From Enterococcus sp. DIV2402 (GTDB lineage: Bacteria > Bacillota > Bacilli > Lactobacillales > Enterococcaceae): 64,000 bases of DNA. Below are positions 57,537-64,000 of the stretch, one piece after another. Numbering within the stretch: position 1 is the first letter of the stretch; every line of letters begins with the position of its first letter. The translations under genes and the position numbers were made by a program. Location: contig NZ_CP147251.1 in the NCBI RefSeq assembly GCF_017426705.2, positions 2,084,501 through 2,148,500 of the forward strand, read 5' to 3'. Below the pieces are notes generated by a model. That model ran no database searches. It saw nothing but the letters and a program-made list of their open reading frames with translations, and was not told the origin of the DNA.

Positions 57537-57784
57537 TGACCAGACTCCATAATCCATTAAGGGCCACAATGTCAAATTTTGAAAAACAAACTATTCTAGA
57601 GGGCAGAAGAATATAATTTTTATATTATTGAGAAAAGTAAAGCTTTTTAAAAGCAATACTTAAATAGCTCTATTGCCTTCACCTCTCTTGCATAGTATTC
57701 TTTCCATCATTGATTTACAGAAATACTTCCATTTTGTAAATATTATAATTCTGATAAAAAATCGTAACTAAAAGGAGCATACAT
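57537..57784. other. Intergenic, nothing recognised
   Basis: AT-rich gap between two broken genes. An AAAGGAG site at its end belongs to the HxlR remnant. Confidence 0.35.
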
Positions 57785-58129
57785 ATGAAAAGACATGTAT
57801 TTGATTATATGGAAGGCTGTTCAGTTGAAGTACTCTACAAATTATTTAGGGAAAATAGAAAAGTGTGATTCTTTTTCATTTTCCCTAAATGATGTTTGTC
57901 GTTTTGGTGAATTACAAAAACTCATTCCTGATTGTTCAAAAAGAATGCTAGCATTACATCTAAATGAATTAGAACTCGATAAAATCATTGACAAAACAGT
58001 CTATCCAGTAATGCCTCCAAAAACAAAATATCGACTGTCAGAATTTAGAAAACACTTATTCCCTTAATCAATGAAATGGTTACATGGGGAGAAATGTATA
58101 ATACATTACAAAAGCAAAAAAAGTTTTAG
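57785..58129 (+). pseudogene. HxlR-family transcriptional regulator, frameshifted
   Basis: From ATG 57785 (AAAGGAG upstream) the first frame gives MKRHVFDYMEGCSVEVLYKL and stops. A second frame gives FGELQKLIPDCSKRMLALHL and VYPVMPPKTKYRLSEFRK, the diagnostic HxlR winged-helix region, and a third gives TLIPLINEMVTWGEMY to the natural end at 58129. Two frameshifts inactivate it. Confidence 0.75.
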
Positions 58130-58194
58130 TAAGCATCTATGTATAAGTTAAGTAAATGAAAAAAGAAGACAGCAGCTTTATTTTGTCTACAATC

Positions 58195-58223
58195 TGAGAG
58201 TATGGACTTAAGTCATACTCTCA
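58195..58223. terminator. Inverted repeat, possible terminator
   Basis: TGAGAGTATG and CATACTCTCA flank a short palindromic centre (GACTTAAGT). It follows the HxlR remnant. T runs are weak. Confidence 0.4.
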
Positions 58224-58598
58224 AATGAAAATAGTGATAATACCTTTACATCAAGCGACATGGTAACTCTTCTTTAGTAAGGTTATATGGATACAAGAAT
58301 GGGGGTTACATATGTGGAGATTGCAGTGGTAGAAAATCTAAAAAAAGGATTAGAAGATTCAATTTTGTAGATTTAGATATAATGAAAATCATCAAAAAAA
58401 CTTATTGAACCACCTTTAATTAAGGGCTCAATAAGCTACTTTCATTTTTAACTGTATTTTCTGAAAATATATTAGGTATCTTAAAAAAAGTTCACATAGC
58501 TTTAATTAACTGATAATTACCATCAATTTATTAATTAAACACTTTCTTATAAAATTAGTGACAAAATACCATCTGATAATAAAGCTCTCCTATTTTAA
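58224..58598. other. Intergenic, nothing recognised
   Basis: No supported frame between the HxlR remnant and the end of the ascorbate operon. Confidence 0.4.
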
Positions 58599-59312
58599 TC
58601 AGTTCTGGCCATAGTAGGCATTTACACCATGTTTTCGATAATAATGTTTATCGAGTAGATAACTATCAATTGCTGTAATTGTTGGTTTTAATTGTTCAGT
58701 TCCCAAAGCCATTGAAGCTACTTCATCTAGAATTACACTATTTTGCACTGCTTTCTCTACCGTTTCTCCCCATGTAAATGGGCCATGTCCATAGACAATC
58801 ACCGCTGGGCAAGCAAGTGGCTCTATATTTCTTTTTTTAAAAGTTTCGACAATTACTTTGCCTGTCTCTTTTTCGTATTCACTTTCAATTTCTTCGCGTG
58901 TGAGCTGACGTGTACAAGGAATTGATCCATAAAATGTATCGGCATGAGTTGTCCCATAGGCAGGAATGTCCCGGCGTGCTTGTGCCCATTTAACAGCATT
59001 GGTTGAATGTGTATGCACAATTGCCCCAATCTTTTCAAAACTTTTATAAAGAACTACATGTGTTGCCAAATCAGATGATGGATTGAGGCTCTCTTTCTCT
59101 AACAGATTTCCATTCAAGTCGGTAACAACCATTTCCTCTGCACACATTGTATCATATGATACGCCACTGGGTTTGATGACAATAACTCCCAATTTACGAT
59201 TAATCTCACTAACATTTCCCCAAGTTAATTTTATAAGTCCTTCTTTTGGTAACGTTAAATTTGCCTCAAATACGCGTTGCTTCATTTCTAAAATGATTTG
59301 TTCTCTATTCAA
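58599..59312 (-). CDS. ulaF: L-ribulose-5-phosphate 4-epimerase
   Basis: The 237-residue protein belongs to the class II aldolase/AraD family: LTWGNVSEINR, KPSGVSYD, SDLATHVVLYK, the zinc site VHTHSTNAVKWAQA with a later His in VIVYGHGPFTWG. It makes D-xylulose 5-phosphate, the last ascorbate-pathway step. TTG 59312 lies 9 nt after AAAGGAGG; TTG 59321 would be too close. Confidence 0.92.
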   Translation of the reverse strand: MNREQIILEMKQRVFEANLTLPKEGLIKLTWGNVSEINRKLGVIVIKPSGVSYDTMCAEEMVVTDLNGNLLEKESLNPSSDLATHVVLYKSFEKIGAIVHTHSTNAVKWAQARRDIPAYGTTHADTFYGSIPCTRQLTREEIESEYEKETGKVIVETFKKRNIEPLACPAVIVYGHGPFTWGETVEKAVQNSVILDEVASMALGTEQLKPTITAIDSYLLDKHYYRKHGVNAYYGQN

Positions 59313-60162
59313 AATATCCAACCTCCTTTAACTTAGGAATTAGAAAGGCTTTGGCTTTTTCAATTTCTTCCGCAGGCCGTTCACTACTTTCACTCCACAT
59401 TTCAATCACAAATGAACCATTGTAATTTAATCGCTTTAAAGTTCGCAAACATCCATCAAAATCAACGCATCCTTCACCAAAAGGCACTTCTTTAAATTTT
59501 CCTGGGAAATCTTTTGTTACTGCTAACGTATCTTTCAAATGAATCTGTGTAATCTCAGCAATCCCTTTTTCCAATTCATGGGAAGGGTTATTTTCTGGCC
59601 ATGCCGAAAGATTCCCCAGATCTGGATAAACTTGTAAATATGGAGAAGGAATTTGTTCTTTGATTTCTAAATATTTAGAAATTGAAGAAATAAAGGAATC
59701 ATCCATGATTTCAATTGTCAATATAACACCTTTTTCAGAAGCTAGTGCAACAGCTTCTTGTAAGTTTTGGATAAAATATTCACGACTACTGACCGTTTTT
59801 TCTTCATAATATACATCGTAACCTGCTAATTGAATACTACGTACGCCTAAATCCGATGCTAAATCAATTGCTTTAATCATGATTTCTCTAGCTATTGCAC
59901 GTATTTCTGGGTCTTTAGAACCAAAAGGAAAACGACGATGACCACTTAAACAAATCGATAATATTTTTACCTCTGTTTGATAGATGGCTGTGATGATTTC
60001 TTGACGCTCTGTTTTTGTCCAATCTAATCTAGCCAAACGTGTATCTGTTTCATCAATCGACATCTCAACAAAATCAAAACCTAATTTTTTTGCGAATTCC
60101 AATCGCTCCAACCAACCGATGTCTTTAGGGGTTGCTTTTTCATACAAACCAAGCAAACTCAT
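59305..60162 (-). CDS. ulaE: L-xylulose/L-ribulose-5-phosphate 3-epimerase
   Basis: The 285-residue TIM-barrel protein starts LGLYEKATPKDIGWLERLEF with FVEMSIDETDTRLARLDW, AGYDVYYEEKT, IEIMDDSF (metal Glu) and HLKDTLAVT, all diagnostic of UlaE/SgaU. It converts L-xylulose 5-phosphate to L-ribulose 5-phosphate. Its end overlaps ulaF slightly. Confidence 0.94.
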   Translation of the reverse strand: MSLLGLYEKATPKDIGWLERLEFAKKLGFDFVEMSIDETDTRLARLDWTKTERQEIITAIYQTEVKILSICLSGHRRFPFGSKDPEIRAIAREIMIKAIDLASDLGVRSIQLAGYDVYYEEKTVSSREYFIQNLQEAVALASEKGVILTIEIMDDSFISSISKYLEIKEQIPSPYLQVYPDLGNLSAWPENNPSHELEKGIAEITQIHLKDTLAVTKDFPGKFKEVPFGEGCVDFDGCLRTLKRLNYNGSFVIEMWSESSERPAEEIEKAKAFLIPKLKEVGYFE

Positions 60163-60168
60163 ACTGTC

Positions 60169-60807
60169 TTACCCCCAAATTCGTTTAATCTCTGCTTTGA
60201 AATCTAAAGCAGCTTTTTTTGGATCTGAAGCTGCAGTAATTCCACGTCCAGTAATAAACGTATGCACATCAATTCCTTCAAAGAGCTTCAGTGTTTCTAC
60301 ACTCAAACCACCTGTAACGGATACCTTCATCCCCATATCGATTAGTTTTTTTACACGTTTTAAATCTTTTTCTCCCCACGTTTCACCTGCAAATAATGCA
60401 TCACGACTTTGATGATAAATGGCTTGTGTAATTCCCGCATCCAACCACTGTTGTGCATTTTCATAAGTCCAATCTCCGTATAATTCGACTTGAATTTCTT
60501 CGATTTCCTTAGCTGCTGCAATCATCGTAGGAATCGTTGCTGAACAGATACACGTCATCCAGTTAGCACCGGCTTCAGAACAATTTTTAGCAACTGTTCC
60601 ACCCGCATCTGCACATTTTGTATCAGCAACAATTTTTTTATCTGGATATAATGCACGAAAACATTTAACTGCATACTCTCCAACTTGAAGCATCAATATT
60701 GTTCCAGCTTCAATAATATCAACTACATCACCTACTTTTGTTATATCTGCTAGTGCAGTAGGTAAATCTGAATGATCGCAGGCAATTTGTAAATTAGGTA
60801 AACTCAT
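60169..60807 (-). CDS. ulaD: 3-keto-L-gulonate-6-phosphate decarboxylase
   Basis: The 212-residue orotidine-decarboxylase-superfamily protein has the catalytic motif IVADTKCADAGG (DxKxxD) and ISVTGGLSVETL-type phosphate-binding C-terminus (KVSVTGGLSVET). It forms L-xylulose 5-phosphate and CO2. Confidence 0.94.
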   Translation of the reverse strand: MSLPNLQIACDHSDLPTALADITKVGDVVDIIEAGTILMLQVGEYAVKCFRALYPDKKIVADTKCADAGGTVAKNCSEAGANWMTCICSATIPTMIAAAKEIEEIQVELYGDWTYENAQQWLDAGITQAIYHQSRDALFAGETWGEKDLKRVKKLIDMGMKVSVTGGLSVETLKLFEGIDVHTFITGRGITAASDPKKAALDFKAEIKRIWG

Positions 60808-60834
60808 TACTATTCTGCTCCTTTCTTAATAGTA

Positions 60835-60865
60835 ACAACGGCGAAATTTTATTTTTCGCCGTTGT
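60835..60865. terminator. Stem-loop between ulaB and ulaD
   Basis: ACAACGGCGAAA and TTTCGCCGTTGT form a strong stem with no T tract. It probably acts as an mRNA processing or stability element that lowers expression of ulaDEF relative to the transporter genes. Confidence 0.5.
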
Positions 60866-60875
60866 CTCAGCATTT

Positions 60876-61178
60876 TTATTTAAGAAATCTTTCTTTCAAG
60901 TCACTTTCATTCACACGTTCTGTAATCTCTTTTGGTGACATGACATTTTTAACACCAATAACAGTTACACCTTTTTCTTTAGCAGAATCAAACATACTCA
61001 CAAAATTCATTGGTGTGAAAACAACATCATAACTTTTAGCAGTACTCTTACCTTCAGAAATAGCACAGTGATGGATATTCGTAATACGAAATCCCTCTGC
61101 TTTCAACGCTTTCTCCACACTTCTCATCATCATTAAACTTGTTCCTGAACCATTTGCACATGATACTAATACTCGCAT
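60876..61178 (-). CDS. ulaB: Ascorbate PTS EIIB
   Basis: The 100-residue protein starts MRVLVSCANGSGTSLMM, with the phosphorylated Cys7 in a phosphate-binding loop, typical of UlaB/SgaB. It passes phosphate from UlaC to ascorbate during transport by UlaA. Confidence 0.94.
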   Translation of the reverse strand: MRVLVSCANGSGTSLMMMRSVEKALKAEGFRITNIHHCAISEGKSTAKSYDVVFTPMNFVSMFDSAKEKGVTVIGVKNVMSPKEITERVNESDLKERFLK

Positions 61179-61205
61179 TTTTTATTCCTCCATCTATTTT
61201 ATTTT

Positions 61206-62681
61206 TTATGAATTTGCTTTTTCTTGTTCCAAATACGCATCGTAATCATCCACTTTTAAGAAATAACCTTTTGGATCGGCACGATATTGAATCTGTGGTA
61301 TAGCTAGTAAAATAATTACTACTAATGCAACACCAATAAATCCTAAGAACTTCATTAATACTGTAAAGAATGGCCATACCGTTGCCCAATCAAGCATGCC
61401 GAGATAACCGCCATATGGTGCCAAACCTACCCAAGTTGCAATCAAAGCTGAACCAGCAATTTGAATGATTCCTGAAATGAACGGGAAGATAATAGCAGCT
61501 TTAATCCCTCCACGATTATTGGCAAACACTGCAATCGCTGCGTTATCAAAAAACAACGGAATAAATCCAGCAATAACGACTGTTGGTGATTTAATTAAAA
61601 TCAAAAGTAAAATTGTGATAAATTGACCTAACGCACCAAATAAGAAACCAATTGTTACAGCATTAGGAGAGCCAAAACCGAACGTTGCGGCGATATCAAT
61701 TCCTGGAACAGCACCTGGTAAAATTGTATTGGAAATTCCTTGGAATGACTCGGTCAGTTCCGATACAAAGGTTCGAACACCTAATTGCAAAATTGCTAAA
61801 TACACTGCAAACATTAGCGATGTTTCTAATATATAAAATAAGAAACTTTGACCTTCAACCATAAAACCAGCATCAATTAAGTAATTTTGTCCCAATGTCA
61901 ACAGGATAATACCAAAGAAGAAAATCATTAATACTGATGTAGCAACCATATTTTCATTGAATATCGATAAAAATCCTGGCAATTCAACATCTTCTAATTT
62001 ACGATTACTTTTATTCTTCTTAAAGCGCTCTGATAAACGAGCAAAGAAATATAAGCCAAACATTTGTTGATGCGCAATTGCAAAGCCAGCCCCTTCTGTT
62101 AAATCTTGACAAATCCCTACTGTCAAATTCGAACCGACTGCCCAATAGCATCCTAAAATTAATCCCATCACTAGTAAAACTTCAATTCTACCTAATTCAG
62201 GAAAACAAAATAATAATAACCAAAATGCAGTTGCAGCTTGTTGTACTTGTACATTACCTGTTGTAAATACAGCACGTAATTTCGTATATTTTTTAAAACG
62301 AACTAATAAGATATTAAACACAAAAGCAATCAGCAATAGTAGCATCGTATCCCCGAAAGTACGTCCAAATGTTTCTTCAATTCCTGCAGTCACTGCGTTT
62401 TGCCCAAAATATGGATCAGTAACCATCGCATCTAAATTGAAGCGTTCTTTTAACCCAACTAAAATTGGTCGAAAGTTATTTACCAGCCCACCAGAGCCAA
62501 CCGATAAAATTAAATATCCGACAGTAGCCTTCAAGAAACCCGCAACACTTTCATACAATGGCTTTTTCAAAAGAATATATCCAAGTAACACAATAAAACC
62601 AATTAGAAATGCTGGTTTTGTTAGAATATTTTGTGCAAAATAATCCCAAATACCTAACAAAAAATTCAGTAATGCATCCAT
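61206..62681 (-). CDS. ulaA: Ascorbate PTS EIIC permease
   Basis: The 491-residue membrane protein starts LLNFLLGIWDYFAQNILTKP and has GYLILSVGSGGLVNNFRPIL, AFWLLLFCFPELGR and PGAVPGIDIAATFGFGSPNA, hallmarks of the UlaA/SgaT fold with about 11 helices. It imports L-ascorbate as L-ascorbate 6-phosphate. Confidence 0.95.
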   Translation of the reverse strand: MDALLNFLLGIWDYFAQNILTKPAFLIGFIVLLGYILLKKPLYESVAGFLKATVGYLILSVGSGGLVNNFRPILVGLKERFNLDAMVTDPYFGQNAVTAGIEETFGRTFGDTMLLLLIAFVFNILLVRFKKYTKLRAVFTTGNVQVQQAATAFWLLLFCFPELGRIEVLLVMGLILGCYWAVGSNLTVGICQDLTEGAGFAIAHQQMFGLYFFARLSERFKKNKSNRKLEDVELPGFLSIFNENMVATSVLMIFFFGIILLTLGQNYLIDAGFMVEGQSFLFYILETSLMFAVYLAILQLGVRTFVSELTESFQGISNTILPGAVPGIDIAATFGFGSPNAVTIGFLFGALGQFITILLLILIKSPTVVIAGFIPLFFDNAAIAVFANNRGGIKAAIIFPFISGIIQIAGSALIATWVGLAPYGGYLGMLDWATVWPFFTVLMKFLGFIGVALVVIILLAIPQIQYRADPKGYFLKVDDYDAYLEQEKANS

Positions 62682-62704
62682 TTATCTCCCTCTTTTCTAA
62701 AAAA

Positions 62705-63163
62705 TTACATTCCGTGTTTTTCCATGATTCTTTCAAAATCTCTAAGTGTTTCAATTGTCAACAAATCTGGTACCATATCCTCCATCATTAAAAGTTCAGA
62801 TAAATTCGCAATATTTTTCATATGTGAATCAGCATCTTTAGCAGCTAGTGTGAAAAATAATTTAGCATCTTTTTCGGGATTGCCTTCCTCAAAAGAAACT
62901 CGTTTTTGCATGATTGTAAAACCAATTCCTGTCCCAAGAACCCCTGAACTTTCAGCAGAAGAATGTGGCATTGCTACATCTGGAATAATGACAATGTACG
63001 GTCCATATTCATGACAATCTCGAATAATATCTTCAATATATTGATCAGTAATCAAATGATGTTCCTTTAAAATCTCACCACTAAATCGAATAGCTTCTTC
63101 CCAATTTTTGGGTTGCTTATCCATAATTTTGATTAATTGGTTGTCATAAAAGTAACGAAGCAT
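62705..63163 (-). CDS. ulaC: Ascorbate PTS EIIA
   Basis: The 152-residue mannitol/fructose-type EIIA has the phosphorylated His67 in VAMPHSSAESSG and lies between ulaG and ulaA. Confidence 0.92.
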   Translation of the reverse strand: MLRYFYDNQLIKIMDKQPKNWEEAIRFSGEILKEHHLITDQYIEDIIRDCHEYGPYIVIIPDVAMPHSSAESSGVLGTGIGFTIMQKRVSFEEGNPEKDAKLFFTLAAKDADSHMKNIANLSELLMMEDMVPDLLTIETLRDFERIMEKHGM

Positions 63164-63189
63164 AGAAATTCTCCTTTCTTCTTTTATTT

Positions 63190-64000
63190 CTATAAGAACG
63201 ATGGAAATGGTGTATCATTTTCAATCGTAAAGACATCATCAAAACCACGATAGAAATTAAACTCCATATCATCTTTATTTGTTGGATAAATAAATTGACC
63301 ACCGACTTGCCAAATGTACGGTTTAAATTGATATTTCAAACGATCTTTTTTTAACTTCCAAATTTCAGTTATTTCTTTAGGATCTGCCATAAAATTTGCC
63401 CAAATATCATAGTGTACGGGAATGACTACTTTAGCATTTAATGATTCAGCCATGCGTAACATATCTACTGAAGTTACTTTATCTGTAATTCCACGAGGAT
63501 TTTCACCATATGCACCTAAACACACGTCAATAGTATGTTCGTTACCATGCTTTGCAAACATGTTGGAATAATGAGAATCCCCAGCATGGTAGATATTCCC
63601 ACCTGATGTTTCAAATAAATAATTGACTGCAATCAAGTCCATATTTTTTGGCATTTTTCCACTTAACAATACATTAGGATCTGATTCAGTCACTAATGCA
63701 GTTCGGTCAAAAGCTTCTAATGCTACAATAGTAATATCTTGTATTTGTACTTTATCGTTTGGTTTTACGATAATCGTCTTTTCTTTGGGAATCCCCCATT
63801 TCAACCAAGTATTGACTACTTCTAGCGGACCAATAAATTTGGCTTTTGGACAATTCTGATGCACAGCTGCTGCAGTATTAATATCTAAATGATCAGAATG
63901 AATATGCGTGACTACTAATGCATCAACATCTTTCACTGCAAAAGGATCAATTACAAATGGTTGGGTACGTAAGTTGGGTTGCATATTTTGTACACCACTC
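63190..64000 (-). CDS. ulaG: L-ascorbate-6-phosphate lactonase, 5' part outside window
   Basis: The visible 270 C-terminal codons contain the metallo-beta-lactamase motif [21 protein letters not shown] and [13 protein letters not shown], as in UlaG. It opens the lactone ring of ascorbate 6-phosphate. The frame is open to the right edge (SGVQN before MQPN), so the start and the operon promoter lie beyond it. Confidence 0.93.
   Translation of the reverse strand, partial: SGVQNMQPNLRTQPFVIDPFAVKDVDALVVTHIHSDHLDINTAAAVHQNCPKAKFIGPLEVVNTWLKWGIPKEKTIIVKPNDKVQIQDITIVALEAFDRTALVTESDPNVLLSGKMPKNMDLIAVNYLFETSGGNIYHAGDSHYSNMFAKHGNEHTIDVCLGAYGENPRGITDKVTSVDMLRMAESLNAKVVIPVHYDIWANFMADPKEITEIWKLKKDRLKYQFKPYIWQVGGQFIYPTNKDDMEFNFYRGFDDVFTIENDTPFPSFL

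Overview
The window is AT-rich, low-GC Gram-positive DNA with strong Shine-Dalgarno sequences and frequent TTG/GTG starts. The citrate fermentation locus has the divergent citH-citO-citG / oadHDB-citCDEFX-oadA layout known from Enterococcus faecalis. Together with PTS operons, LicT antitermination, a class Ib ribonucleotide reductase and an anaerobic ascorbate (ula) operon, this points to an Enterococcus or a close relative in the Enterococcaceae. No rRNA, tRNA or CRISPR array was seen. Many broken genes lie between intact operons, so this part of the genome is actively decaying.

Layout. 1-2250: debris (N-acetyltransferase, mobile-element SNF2 helicase, 2-hydroxyacid dehydrogenase). 2500-4810: a transporter plus amidohydrolase pair. 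4920-16130: the citrate locus, with citrate uptake (citH), citrate lyase (citD/E/F) and its maturation (citC/X/G), a membrane oxaloacetate decarboxylase (oadA/B/D/H and a 45-aa OadG-like subunit) and the regulator citO. citC carries a frameshift. 16130-18800: a divergent two-component system. 19480-21250: a 2-hydroxyacid dehydrogenase and a DUF1275 membrane protein. 22140-28550: an iron-type import operon (ECF S/T/A module plus two YbtP/YbtQ-like ABC proteins) behind a promoter that contains a near-consensus Fur box. 28770-36400: a decay zone. It holds a wrecked copy of the metal-transport module found at 51-57 kb, a Fur-like regulator remnant with palindromic operators, two fragments of YbtPQ-like ABC genes, a degenerate TPP-riboswitch-like element with its terminator but no thiamine gene, a 54-bp perfect palindrome, and one intact GC-richer P-type ATPase.

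37930-46110: a LicT-controlled operon that looks like a pathway for a sulfated sugar: PTS EIIBCA, a broken GH1 6-phospho-beta-glucosidase, a cytosolic Cys-type sulfatase, both known kinds of formylglycine-generating enzyme (radical-SAM anSME and O2-dependent FGE) and a TauE/SafE exporter. 47738-50300: a class Ib ribonucleotide reductase locus whose nrdE is cut by an IS3-family remnant. It carries, beside a normal nrdF, a second nrdF-like gene that has lost three of its six metal ligands and the radical tyrosine. 50856-57025: a metal ABC transporter operon with a DtxR-family regulator, followed by a phosphatase, a methyltransferase and a VOC protein. 58599-64000: the L-ascorbate operon ulaGCABDEF, with ulaG running off the end.

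The strongest candidates for undescribed biology are the sulfatase/PTS operon with two maturases, the metal-ligand-less NrdF paralogue, and the linkage, seen twice, of a VOC protein to a metal transporter. All functional statements come from reading motifs and context; no database search was run.
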